Positions 10,980 to 21,487 of a stretch of DNA of 64,000 nt are shown in pieces. The DNA lies in the NCBI GenBank assembly GCA_030562195.1, contig JAUJPP010000007.1:33973769-34037768 (forward strand). The letters run 5' to 3'. This DNA is from Nipponacmea schrenckii. Its lineage: Eukaryota > Mollusca > Gastropoda > Lottiidae. The position numbers and the translations under genes are program-made. Positions within the stretch are counted from its first letter, which is position 1; every line of letters begins with the position of its first letter. Below the pieces are notes generated by a model. It had not been told where the DNA came from and made no database searches. It saw only the letters and a list, made by a program, of their open reading frames with translations.

Positions 10980-11345
10980 GTAATTAAAGCACACTTTTTT
11001 TTTAAGTACACCTCATATAGACACAGTACATTTAGGCACATGTTCAGATAAGCACTTGTCATTTAGGCAAAGTGTTTTATATAGGCACAGCAATTTAGGC
11101 ACACTGTCATTTAGGCACACCCGCCTTCAAAAAAAAGGGGGGGGGGTGGCTCTCAAAACCTCAAGGAAAAAGGGAGATCACTTTATGAATATGAATATGT
11201 GCCTAATGAAAGGCGTCCCTAAATGACTGTGTGCCGAATTTTAGTGTGCCTAAAGGGGTGTCCCTATTTGAGTATGAGCCTAGTTGAAAGTGTGCCTAAA
11301 ACGCTGTGCCTAAATAACACTGGGCCTAAATGACGTGTGCTCATC
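10980..11345. repeat. Cryptic array of TTTAGGCACA then its inverse
   Basis: From 10,980 to about 11,120 the ten-base motif tttaggcaca (and near variants) recurs about every 15-25 bases. From about 11,195 to 11,345 the complement tgtgcctaaa recurs instead, interleaved with ccctaaatga and gtgtccctat. The switch surrounds an A-run and oligo-G stretch at about 11,130-11,145. A similar oligo-G run (ggggggggtggct) occurs near 10,858. The whole block lies in intron 1 of the KDZ-type gene. No coding potential seen. Confidence 0.7.
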
Positions 11346-11698
11346 TGATATAGGGGAGATAATTCATAAGGAAGCTGCAGAGCAGAAGTTATCTGCACTA
11401 GACCCTTGACCGTGTACAGTAAAGTAAACGGACGGACAAGATTATGCCTACTCAGTCTAACTGGTCGAGGGCCAATCTAGATTTAGTTCAAATCTGTGAA
11501 CGATAATTCATATCAAATAAATATTTCCTGCCAAGATTCACACTAATGATTAACAGCAAATTAAGATCTCTCCGACCTAGGCCCTACAATGAAAAACGTT
11601 CATCGTCACGGCTCTCGCACAAATGGGCTTACGGGCCTAGGCTTGTCAATTAATTATCTTAAATGAAGGAGTTGTACAGCCTGAAAATGATTAATTAC

Positions 11699-11906
11699 CT
11701 GGTTGACCTTCGTCCTCTTCGACTTCGGTGAAGGTAGGCTCAAACACCTCCGTGGCTGAGTTTATAAGGCCTACTCCTCCTGTGGCTGTATCATCACTGC
11801 TGCTTGAAGCGACCGACGCCCTCCTTCTCTTGTACCGTTCAGTCACTAGGCCGGTATCACCATAAAACACGCTGACTGATTTACTTCTTTTAGGTCGGTG
11901 CCACAT
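11699..11906 (-). CDS. KDZ-type cysteine-cluster protein, exon 1 with start codon
   Basis: The ATG is at 11906-11904. The exon encodes MWHRPKRSKSVSVFYGDTGL, a basic stretch YKRRR, a serine/aspartate-rich linker and an acidic end VEEDEGQP. The donor is CCAG|GTAATT, phase 1, matching the two-base start of exon 2. The basic/disordered N-terminus is common in these proteins. Six exons together give about 358 residues, well short of the roughly 1,000 usual for KDZ proteins, so the gene is partial here. Local base use is clearly richer in G+C than the flanks, consistent with coding. Confidence 0.78.
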
Positions 11907-12640
11907 GGTTGTGATTTCAAGAAAGAAAATGGCCAGCTGCTATGCCTAGATCTAATTGTTTTGTTAAAAATGCAATCCGATTGGTTGATGTTATTGACTT
12001 TTGTGGGCTTTTACTAAGCCAATTTGTTAAACCTGTAGCGGTCAGCAGCTACTGTTATGTCCCTTACTAAAAGCCTAATAACTCTAATAAATATCTCTTT
12101 ATAAAAGCTAATCTAACTGGAGCGGGTGTTTATTCAAAGCTTAGTGAGCACCACGAAGTGAGCAAAAAACCCAAAAATTCATTGATTCAGCAGTGTTCTA
12201 AAATTCTAGTAAGATCAATGAGACAAGTGGTCTAATCAGTAATGAAGTATTAGGTAGGAGTTCCAGTAAATCGACTTTCTATAATAGCAGACACTATTAT
12301 ACACAGTTGCTATTACAATACATGTACTATAAATATTGTAAGTTTGCTCCACATTTATATTTTACGTCCTTAGTATATCTCAAGGCTGCATGTAAATTGA
12401 GGAGGTGGTGTAACAAATTACACATGTGCCGTTAGGGTACAATATTTATAAATGGTCATTTTATCTTAAATTTTATCATATAAAAAAATGCATTCGATGA
12501 TTCCATAATATTTTAAATCTTTGTCTCAATAAACATACATTTATGTACATCATTCGTAATTGCATTACATGTATTAGCGAAAATATCCCACAACCAGTTT
12601 TATTCGGCAGCCATCTTTGATAAAGAAAATCTTATAATAC
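11907..12640. other. Upstream region of the KDZ-type gene, no gene seen
   Basis: Unique-looking AT-rich sequence with no open frame that looks coding on either strand and no clear TATA or initiator that I would defend. It ends where pearl-like core sequence begins (about 12,650). It presumably contains the promoter of the minus-strand gene. Confidence 0.5.
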
Positions 12641-12664
12641 CCTTTATAAAAATAGCGATGGACA

Positions 12665-13127
12665 TTGTAATACGCCCACATTAGAATCCATCGATAAAAA
12701 CCAGCTCTCTATCGTGTCCACAAAGTATCTAAGTACAAGGGCAATAACTCATAGTAAATAATTTTCGATTAGTTTGATTTTCAATATTGTTTATCTTTGA
12801 ATGATTACCACCACTCACACAAAGTTTCATCAAAATCCAGCTCTCTATCGTGTCCACAAAGAATTCAAGAACAGAGGCACACACGTTTTCAAGAACAAGG
12901 GCAATGACTCATTAAATATTTTTTGATTTTCTGATTTGGTTATATTTAACTCATAGAAAATAATTTTTCGATTTGTCTGATTTTTAATAGGGTTTATCCT
13001 TGGGTGATTACAAAGACTCATACCAAGTTTTGTCAAAATTTTTCAAGAAACCAGCTCTCCACAAGAATTGTGGACGGACGGACGTAGGTTACGACAATAT
13101 ACGCCCCCCGTTTCATGTTGGCGTATA
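12665..13127 (+). mobile_element. Pearl-like element, worn 5' end, intact 3' hairpin
   Basis: Two to three core monomers with ccagctctctatcgtgtcca at their junctions lead into an (ACGG) tract at about 13,070-13,087 and a hairpin at 13,098-13,127 (tatacgccc arm against ggcgtata). A single arm, aatacgcccaca, stands at about 12,671. The core wording (caagggcaataactcat, gatttgattttcaat) is related to family A. Confidence 0.65.
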
Positions 13128-13167
13128 AAAATTTTCATCCACACATTTTTGTAATTGTAAATTTAGA

Positions 13168-13319
13168 CTTTTTATACAAACATTAATGTGGGCGTATATA
13201 GTCGTCGCCCCTGTCTTCCCGTCTGTCTGTATGTCCGTCTGTTCACAATTGTTGTGGACACGATAGAGAGCTGGTTTCTTGATGGATTTTGACGAAGTTT
13301 GGTGTGAGGGTTAGTAGTA
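13168..13319 (-). mobile_element. Truncated pearl-like 3' end
   Basis: A degraded hairpin (tttttatac...gtgggcgtata), a CTGT/CCGT tract and about one core monomer (cacgatagagagctgg, ttgatggattttgacgaa) break off at 13,319, where a perfect hairpin of different origin begins. It faces the element at 12,665-13,127 head to head, with about 40 bases between them. Confidence 0.6.
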
Positions 13320-13322
13320 ATG

Positions 13323-13383
13323 GAGCTTACAGATATCCGGCACCCCTCCGCTCCGCTCCGAGCTACCGGATATCTGTAAGCTC
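13323..13383. repeat. Perfect 18-bp stem hairpin, GC-rich loop
   Basis: The left arm gagcttacagatatccgg (13323-13340) is exactly complementary to 13366-13383. The 25-base loop is a ctccg repeat (cctccgctccgctccgag). It is far more GC-rich than its surroundings and is not part of the neighbouring element design. It could be the remnant of a foldback transposon. Confidence 0.8.
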
Positions 13384-14010
13384 TAATACTTCTATTTGCC
13401 CACCAGCCGTCCCTTTGAAATAACTAAAAAATGAACATGCACTCCCCTAAAGCCTATTTCGGATCAGGAGACATTCAAAAATCTCTAACTTTACTTCCCG
13501 GTTTCCCATGGGCTGGATGAAAATGATAATCCAAAACCAGGTGAAGAACCAGTTAATAGAGTTGATGCTGCTGTATGGAAGGCGGAATGGCTTTTTATTC
13601 AATATTCTTCTTTGCTATTTGTTATTTCTTAATTCTAAATTTTTATCTCTTAATTTGTACGTTAATTAATAATGCGAAAATTGACATTAAAAACGTGAAT
13701 TCTTCGCTAAACGTTAATTTTTTTTATATTATTGAATTGAATAATTAATGAATTTCTTGCTAAAAATACAAATACATATCTAGCTTAACATATCTTCTAA
13801 TGAAAATTATCAAACACAAAACTCAACCAACAAATGTCCAAATACAAATGTTCAATAACAAATCTCGTTAAACAAATCTTGAGAAACATTTCTCCAAATA
13901 CATGCCGAATAAAATTTGAAAGTCATGATTATGACGACATGTGTCGCTGTAGAACAATCCCCAAATAAGATATAGACTATAGATCACAGGCGCCTGGGTT
14001 GAAAAAAAAA
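13384..14010. other. AT-rich unique stretch, nothing recognised
   Basis: No convincing ORF or repeat end. It is very AT-rich from 13,620 to 13,870, with simple ttaattaat and caaat-rich wording. Confidence 0.5.
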
Positions 14011-14094
14011 TGACTTTTATCACTTTGACATTTTCTTCTACTAGACTCTAAAAAGGTAGGGTCTAGTAGAGGAAAATGTCAAAGTGAGAAAAGT
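14011..14094. repeat. Long imperfect hairpin next to a pearl-like terminus
   Basis: tgactttt..cactttgacatttt..tctactaga at 14,011-14,045 pairs with tctagtaga..aaaatgtcaaagtg..aaaagtca at 14,062-14,094, with a few mismatches and a loop of about 16 bases (ctctaaaaaggtaggg). It abuts the T-run that starts the next element, so it may be a foldback remnant used as the target. Confidence 0.7.
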
Positions 14095-14096
14095 CA

Positions 14097-14491
14097 ATTT
14101 TTATACGCCCACACGTAAGTAAGGGCGTATATTGTAATTGCCCTGTCGGTCCGTCTGTCAGTCCGTTCCCATTTGGCTCGTGCTCACTCCTCAGGCTACA
14201 ATTCTTTATGGATTCTTTTGATTTTTAATTTGTGGGTCAGTGTCATTATGAAGATGATCCCTATCGATTTTCCTGATGATCGGATAATTTTTCACCGAAA
14301 TATCGCGTCTGATTTAGCGTTTTTCACTTCATTACCTATAGGTTGCAACTTGTGCTCACTCTACAGGCTACAATTCTATATGTATTGTTTTGATTGTTTG
14401 TATGTGTGTTGATATCATTTTGAAGATGTGCACATTTAAATTTAATGATGATCCGATAATTTTCTAAGCCTAGGTTTTATTCATAATCAAT
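14097..14491 (-). mobile_element. Pearl-like element, family D core
   Basis: A T-run and hairpin at 14,102-14,131 (tatacgccc against gggcgtata, inner part acacgtaagtaa) are followed by a CGGT/CCGT tract and two ~172-base monomers with gtgctcactcctcaggctac and gatgatcggataatttttca. It ends with ttttattcataatcaat, the sequence that in the copy at 15.85 kb lies just inside the 5' end. Its own 5' terminus is therefore cut off by the insertion that follows. Confidence 0.75.
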
Positions 14492-14504
14492 TTCCCATTT
14501 CTTG

Positions 14505-15409
14505 GGTGGGTTTCAAAAGCCTACCGCCAACCGCTGCCAACCGGCCTACCGGAAGGCAAAAAATGCGCCAAAATAGATATTGTTGAATTTAAGGATCGTA
14601 GATTTTCATACAATAAAACGAAACTATTCAATTTGACGGAACTTTTGTTGACTTCAAAATTATGGAATCAAAATTATTTTAAAAATGAATGGTGGTGGTG
14701 GTGAATGGCTCAGTGGTTAGCGAGTTGGACTGTCGTCTGCTAGGCGACTAGGTGCCGTGGGTTCGAATCCCGATCGGTGCGAGGAAATAAAAATTAGGTC
14801 TGATTCCTAGGCCCGTGCTTTCCCGGAACTACGAGATAGTAGTTTCCCCCCCTCTACTTAAATCTTTTTTAAATGATCACGACAGGAAGGTCGTTTGTTT
14901 CAGAGTTACTTCCCTTAATTTATTTATTTAACGTCGTCGGCATCATGGATGATCAACAAGACCAAGGGATCTTTCTTCCACATTTTAGAATTTTTTCAAA
15001 GTTAATCCTTGACGTAGACTATAATAATTCTGCGAATGCTCCTCCTGTTAATCCAACAAAATCAGCAGTAATTTTAGTTTCACCAAGACTGGAAGCACAC
15101 TTCCAGCACTTCGAAAAATCAGGTTTCCAGACACAGAACATTTAGGCCTAAAGAAAAAGATGGAACTGATGTGAAGAAAAACATCGATGAACACGAAAAG
15201 AAAATATTTATTTTTTTCGTTTCATTTTTAAAATAATTTTGATTCCATAATTTTGACGTCAACAAAAGTTTCGTCAAATTGAATAATTTCGTTTTATTGT
15301 ATGAAAATCTACGATCCTTAAATTCAACAATATCTATTTTGGCGCATTTTTTCCTTCCGGTAGGCCGGTTGGCAGCGGTTGGCGGTAGGCTTTTGAAACC
15401 CACCCCCAT
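14505..15409. mobile_element. DNA transposon with ~190-bp terminal inverted repeats
   Basis: gggtgggtttcaaaagccta at the left and its complement at the right (ending near 15,409) begin inverted arms. These continue through accgcc-rich sequence, aaaatgcgcc, gatcgtagattttcatacaa and gaatcaaaattattttaaaa, ending near 14,690 and 15,220. The centre holds a SINE and about 340 bases of other sequence with a 90-codon frame (14,873-15,145) that I do not recognise. ccattt occurs just right of the right arm and close to the left arm, but not as an exact flanking pair. Most likely a non-autonomous element. Confidence 0.75.
14689..14870 (+). mobile_element. tRNA-derived SINE
   Basis: TGGCTCAGTGG at 14,706-14,716 (A box) and GGTTCGAATCC at 14,760-14,770 (B box) have the spacing and order of a tRNA-type RNA polymerase III promoter. 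A body reading aggtctgattcctaggcccg and ending in a T-rich tail follows. AAATGA flanks it on both sides (14,683-14,688 and 14,871-14,876), a short candidate target duplication. The acceptor stem does not fold as a functional tRNA would, so this is a SINE and not a tRNA gene. Confidence 0.8.
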
Positions 15410-15853
15410 TTAGAGCTCTGCACTGACGGTTTTTGAGACTGCACACCGTTTGCTACCCATGGAGGCCATTGAATTATGCTTCACTAGAAAGTTCAGTTCA
15501 CGGGTTGGTGCCCTTGAAGAACAAGTAGACGGGAGTCTTGCAAATTATCCCTTTTTTACACAAATAATTAAGAATGTTCTATGAAAATGAACGGAAAATG
15601 AATTGTTCAGATATATATATATATACAGTAAATCGTGATAATATAAAAGAATGTCAATGAAAATACTTATGAATTATGCGAATCCTAAAATCCTTACACA
15701 GTCAATCATTCCCATTCACTATTCACGAATCCAAAAGTTTACAAAGTTTATGAAAATGACAATGTCATTCAATAAATTCACTGTTTACAATATCACAAGG
15801 TTCACGGTTTTCATACAATTTCACTATGAAACAATAGTCTTAACTATGGTAAA
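15410..15853. other. Unique stretch, no gene recognised
   Basis: Contains a short (TA)n run at about 15,611-15,626 and a 74-codon frame (15,651-15,875) with no recognisable content. Confidence 0.5.
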
Positions 15854-17643
15854 GATAGCTTGCCAGGCAAGGTAATATACGCCCACTGGTAGCATTGATT
15901 ATGAATAAAACCTAGGCTTAAAAAATTATCGGATCATCATTAATTCAATAGTGCACATCTTCAAAATGATATCGACACAAATAAAACAATCAAAAGAATA
16001 CATAGAGAATTGTAGCCTGTAGTCAAACATGATATTTCACTGAAAAATTATCTTATCATCAAGAAAATCAATAGGATCATCTTCATAATGACACTGACTT
16101 GTACCCTATAGCTAATTAAGTGAAAAACGCTAAATCAGATGCGATATTTCACTTAAAAATTATCCGATCATCACGAAAATCAATAGGGATCATCTTCATA
16201 GTGACACTGACCCACAAAATAAAAATCAAAAGAATCCATAAAGAATTGTAGCATGTAGAGTGAGCATCAGTTGCACCCTATAGGTAATGAACTGAAAATG
16301 CTAAGTCAGACGCTATATTTCGGTGAAAAATTATCCGATCATCATGAAAATCGATAGGGATCATCTTCATAATGACACTGACCCACAAAATCAAAATCAA
16401 AAGAATCCATAAATAATTGTAGCCTGTAGAGTGAGCATGAGTTGCACCCTATAGGTAATGAAGTGAAAAACGCTAAGTCAGAAGCGATATTTCAATGAAA
16501 AATTATCTGATCATCACGAAAATCAATAGGGATCATCTTCATAATGACACTGACCCACAAAATAAAAATCGAAAGAATCCTTCAAGAATTGTAGCCTGTA
16601 GAGTGAGCACGAGCTGCACCCTATAGCTAATGAAGTGAAAAAAGCTAAGTCAGACATGATATTTCGGTGAAAAATTATCCGATCATCACGAAAATCGATA
16701 GGGATCATCTTCATAATGACACTGACCCACAAAATAAAAATCAAAAGAATCCATGAAGAATTGTAGCCTGTAGAGTGAGCACGAGGTAAATGTGAGCGGA
16801 CGGACAGACCGACGGACCGACAGGGCGATTACAATATACGCCCTTACTTACGTGTGGGCGTATAAAAATCAAAAGAATCCATAGAGAATTGTAGCCTGTA
16901 GAGTGAGCACGAGTTGCACCCTTTGGGTAATGAAGGATCGACGGACCGACAGGGCGATTACAATAAACGCCCTTACTTACGTGTGGGCGTATAAAAATCA
17001 AAAGAATCCATAGAGAATTGTAGCCTGTAGAAAGAGCACGAGTTGCACCCTTTGGGTAATGAAGTGAAAAAAGCTAAGTCAGACATGATATTTCGGTGAA
17101 AAATTATCCGATCATCACGAAAATCAATAGGGATCATCTTCATAATGACACTGACCCACAAAATAAAAATCAAAAGAATCCATAAAGTATTATTGCCTGT
17201 AGAGTGAGCACGAGCTGCACCCTATAGCTAAAGAAGTGAAAAAAGCTAAGTCAGACATGATATTTAGGTGAAAATTATCCGATCTTCACGAAAATCGATA
17301 GGGATCATCTACATAATGACACTGACTCACAAAATAAAAATCAAAAGAATCCATGAAGAATTGTAGCCTGTAGAGTGAGCACGAGGTAAATGTGAATGGA
17401 CGGACGGACCGACGGACCGACAGGGCGATTACAATATACGCCCTTACTTACGTGTGGGCGTATAAAAATCAAAAGAATCCATAAAGAATTGTTGCCTGTA
17501 GAGTGAGCACGAGCTGCACCCTATAGCTAATGAAGTGAAAAAAGCTAAGTCAGACATGATATTTAGGTGAACGGACGGACGGACGGACCGACGGACCGAA
17601 AGGGCGATTACAATATACGCCCTTACTTACGTGTGGGCGTATA
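15854..17643 (+). mobile_element. Family D pearl-like element with four successive 3' termini
   Basis: The 5' end is GATAGCTTGCCAGGCAAGG with the palindrome CTTGCCAGGCAAG, then atatacgcccactgg. About five ~172-base monomers follow (agaatccat at 16,231, 16,402, 16,574 and 16,746). A (GGAC) tract and hairpin then end at 16,864, but the core restarts at once (aaaatcaaaagaatccat) and reaches further tract-plus-hairpin ends at 16,993, 17,464 and 17,643. All four ends share tatacgccc, inner ttacttacgtg and gggcgtata (the second begins aaacgccc). Confidence 0.85.
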
Positions 17644-17686
17644 AAAACCGACATGCTGACCGCCAGAGACGACAACATTCACGGTA

Positions 17687-19303
17687 TTTTTATACGCCCA
17701 CATGAAATGGGGGGCGTATATTGTCGTCACCCACGTCCGTCCGTTCAATTTTAGCTTGTAAACACTCTTGAGAGAACAATTTTTAATGGATTTTGATGAA
17801 ACTTGGCTTGAGTATTTGTTATCACCCAAGGATGAAGCCTATTGAAAACCAGTTAAATCGAAAAAAAATTAATATCAGTTATTGCCCTTGTTATTGAAAA
17901 CGCATTCAATTTTTGGCTTGTAAACACTTCACAAAGCACAGTTATTGACCTATTTTGACAAACCTTGCTGAAATTGTTTAATATCACCCAAGGATGAACC
18001 CTTTTGAAAATAGAAAATATCGAAATATATTTAATACGAATTATTGCCCTTGTTCTATAAAAATGTGTTGGATTTTTGCCTTGTAAACACTCTACAAGTC
18101 ACAATTCTTGAGCGATTTTGACATAACTTGGCACGGGTATTTGTAATCACATAAGGATGAACCCTATTGAAATTCAGTTAAATCGAAAAATATTTAGTAT
18201 CAGTTATTGCCCTTGTTTTTGAAAACGCGTTCAATTTTTTGGCTTGTAAACACTTTACAAACCACAGTTATTGACCTATTTTAACAAAACTTGCTGAAAT
18301 TGTTTAATATCACCAAAGGATGAACCCTATTGAAAATCAAATATATTTAATACGAATTATTTCCCTTGCTATATAAAATGTGTTCGATATTTTCCTATTA
18401 AACACTCTACAAGTCACAATTCTTGAGCGATTTTAACGTAACTTGGCATGAGTATTTGTAATCAACTAATGATGAACCCTATTGAAATTGAAAAATATTA
18501 AGTAGGCCTATTAGTTATTGCCCTTGTTTTTGAAAACTCGTCAAAATTTTTAGCTTGTAAACCCTCTAGAAGGCACATTGATTTACAGATTTTGACAAAA
18601 TTTGGTGAAATTGTTAATTATCACTCAAGGATGAACCCTATTGAAAACAAGAAATATCACATAACATTTGATTGCCCTTGTTATTTGAAATGATTTCGAT
18701 TTTTTGCTCATAAACACTCTGCAAGTCACATTTCTTGACTGATTTTAAAGGAACTTGGCATGGGTATGTGGAATCACCTAAGGATGAACCCTATTGAAAA
18801 TCAGATCAATCATAAAATATTTAATACCAGTTATTGCTCTGTTTTTGAAAAAAGGCATCAAAATTGTAGTTCGTAAACACTTTAGAAGGCACAATGCTTT
18901 ACAGATTTTGACAGTACTTGCTGAAATTTTTAATTATCATTCAAGGATGAACCCTATTGAAAAGAAATATCACAAAATATTTAATATGAATTATTGCCCT
19001 TGTTCTTTAAAACGCGTTCGGTTTTTGGCTTATTTTGCCAAGGCGCAATTTCTTGCGGATTTTGATGAATTTTGTTGAAATTGTTTGTTATCACCCATGA
19101 GTGAATCCTTTTAACAATCAAAAATACTGAAAATCTTTAATGAGTTACTGCCTTGTTATTAGGTATAATTCTTGACTGATTTCAAGGAAACTTAGTAATA
19201 TTGTACATTTATCACCCCAGAAGAGAAGTATATGTATTTTTTATTTTTTTTTCAAAATCAATGCTGCCAGTGGGCGTAAACTAACTTGCCTGGCAAGCTA
19301 TCT
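17687..19303 (-). mobile_element. Family A pearl-like element
   Basis: A T-run and hairpin at 17,691-17,720 are followed by cacccacgtccgtccgttc and about ten ~160-base monomers (gttattgcccttgtt, cttgtaaacactct, caaggatgaaccctattga). It closes with aatgctgccagtgggcgt and CTTGCCTGGCAAGCTATC at 19,303. Monomers alternate between two or three subtypes. About 40 unique bases separate it from the family D element. Confidence 0.88.
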
Positions 19304-20261
19304 TTTTACTTCACTGGGCATGCTTTTTCCATCCCATAATGTTCAATCAGGTCACAGTCCCGATTAACAAGTTTTCTATAAATTTTACTATACCGTACTT
19401 AAATAGGTCACATTCACTCTCTCATCCAATCATACTAAATATTTTAGAACAATAAGCTACGAAAGCCCAGTTAGAAAATAACATTCACCGAAGAGGCCTT
19501 CTTTATCACATATGTTTACAGGCGATATGTGATTTGAGTCAAAATAGATCCGCATATACGTGTATTTCGCTTCAATTCAGCACAAAATGTTGATTGTTCA
19601 AAATGGCTAGGATGCTATTTCGATAATTAATCGGCTTAGTGTATTGATAACGTCGTCAAACCCTTCCGATAATTTTCTGGTAGATTGTACTAAATCATTT
19701 ACATTGGGTCGATTTATCCCACCAAGCCGTCCATATAGGCTACTTATTGTATGTTGGCTTATTTTATGTTATCCTCATCCTGTTCAAAACCGTCGTCTGC
19801 TACACTATCAGGATTAGCCCGACCAAAAAGCATACAAAGATCACATTAGACCCCCTGCCTGATTAAAGTTCTATAAGGATAGCCTATATGATGATGATAA
19901 TGAGGCAATTTTAAACATCGATTATAAATTTTTAATTCCTCAAAATTGGATTGTGTAAAAATTTTAAACATCTAAATAAGGCAACATGTTATTGTCATGT
20001 GACCATTCATTACAGTCCAACTTTTATATGTCCGTAGGCTACTAATACGACTGATGTCACACAAAACTTCCTCTAGTTTCTTGGATCTGACAATGCTGAT
20101 TCAGGAGAAAACAACTTAGAGCTTCAAAATTAATTATTAGTAATGACATTTTTGCCTGCATAGATCATCCCATTGAAAATATTGTCTAATCTCGTCATAT
20201 GATATTCAAGAGGAAGTAACTGTAATTGAAGAGGTTTTGTCCGAATTTTCAGAGGTTGAAC
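19304..20261. other. Region upstream of NSMAF coding start
   Basis: Unique sequence with no repeat end. A possible splice acceptor (gaattttcag, ending 20,252) lies ten bases before the NSMAF ATG, so either the 5' UTR is contiguous or a non-coding first exon lies further upstream. I cannot place the promoter. Confidence 0.45.
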
Positions 20262-20299
20262 ATGGCTTTTTTAGAAACTGATACTCTTGGTCAGGAAAG
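20262..20299 (+). CDS. NSMAF: NSMAF (FAN), coding exon 1
   Basis: ATG at 20,262 encodes MAFLETDTLGQE plus two bases (AG) of an arginine codon before the donor GTGAGA. Exon 2 supplies A and continues FSLLLL, so the joined start is MAFLETDTLGQERFSLLLL. Vertebrate NSMAF also starts MAFI and reads ERFSLLLL after a slightly longer linker. NSMAF is the WD-repeat and BEACH protein that couples the TNF receptor to neutral sphingomyelinase activation. The exon is tiny; the call rests on matching phase and on the shared start and junction. Confidence 0.75.
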
Positions 20300-20639
20300 G
20301 TGAGACATTTGATGTTTATTGATAGTCATTTAGGCACAAGTGTCAGATTGTGTCCTGTTTTGAAATATCCTTAAATGAAAATCTTCTTTGGAGACTTGAT
20401 TTTATAGTAGGTCAATAAAGAGGGGAGTTTCCCCTCAAGATTGACCAAATGATGATAGTTATTTCACTTGAACTGCCAGAAGGAAAGAGTGTTTATTCTA
20501 AATGACAAGTTACAAAATGAAAAGTAGTCCTGTAAGGACCATTAATCGCCATTTTTAGGGGTTCATATGCTTCTTGATTAATGTAAATCCAACCAAAATT
20601 AACTAAAAGGAATATTTCTTTTCTTTATTTTAAGTTTTA
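20300..20639. other. NSMAF intron 1, unique part
   Basis: No repeat end or coding sequence recognised between the exon 1 donor and the LINE relic. Confidence 0.5.
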
Positions 20640-20838
20640 AAACCAGACATAAGTTATAATCTCTTTAACTATAAATTGACCCCAAATTTGAGTATAAATT
20701 TAAAACTTGTTGTGCAAAAACAGAGAATTAAATAAAAAAAGACCAATTTTATGCAATGATCCAGAGGAAAATTGCAAATCAGAATCAGATATTAAAACTT
20801 TTAGAAGAATGATTCTTGATAATCTTTCATTAGTATAA
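20640..20838 (+). mobile_element. LINE ORF2 C-terminal relic
   Basis: DIKTFRRMILDNLSLV and a stop at 20,836-20,838 match the tail DFKTFRRMILGNLSLT encoded on the minus strand at 24.3 and 27.9 kb. Upstream, ttgttgtgcaaaaacagaga matches the same region with frameshifts. This is therefore an older, plus-strand copy of the same or a sister LINE. Confidence 0.65.
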
Positions 20839-21487
20839 AATTCCTATCTGTCAAAGGCTGCAGGTTTTCATAACAAATGAATGACTGTGATACCCACTGT
20901 TTTAATCATATTATCTACTTCGCTTTCTATATTTTCAATGTTCATTTCCTTTAAATTTTGACCATCTGAAGGCCAAACATTTAAATTTCAAACTATAATT
21001 AGTTATCAAAATTTCAGTATCACTTGCGGTTTTGATGTTATTTGCTTTTCTTTTATTTCCTGTTGAAGTTTTTCTGTAATTGTCAAAACTTTCAAGGCTC
21101 ATATTTTGTCTTCTTTAAGTGATGTATATTTGGATGAAATTAGGACATTTAGAACTCTTAATTTTGACCCTTTCAGCAATAGTGGTCTTAGGGACAGAAC
21201 TCTGTTCAATACAAAAACAAAATGTAAAGTCATGCTATTTATGTTGTGGTTTATTTTATACCCTGACCTTTTAACCTTTGCAAATTTGATAGCTTTTAGG
21301 AAGATCTTACCAGCGCTATATATTTTCGTTATACGTATGGTGTATACTTTTGGTTTTATCACCATTTGCAAATAGCCAAATTTATATATAAAATGATCTG
21401 TTGGATATTATGCTCTGCCTTTGGGCAATTATCTACAAAATATTAGTTCCATCGATCTGAATATTTTTATTATTTAAACAACCTATA
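20839..21487. other. NSMAF intron 1, no gene recognised
   Basis: Contains two overlapping ~90-codon open frames (21,099-21,375, both strands) with no recognised content. The first ~150 bases may be 3' UTR of the LINE relic. Confidence 0.45.

Noticed and set aside
10980..11345. Telomere-like TTAGGC repeats
   Set aside because: The motif is tttaggcaca at irregular spacing with a strand switch, unlike a telomere array of perfect hexamers.
14706..14790. tRNA gene
   Set aside because: A and B boxes are present but the acceptor stem does not pair and the unit carries a SINE body with candidate flanking duplications.
21099..21375. Overlapping 89-90 residue ORFs on opposite strands as genes
   Set aside because: Mutually overlapping, no recognisable motifs, no splice or start context, inside NSMAF intron 1.
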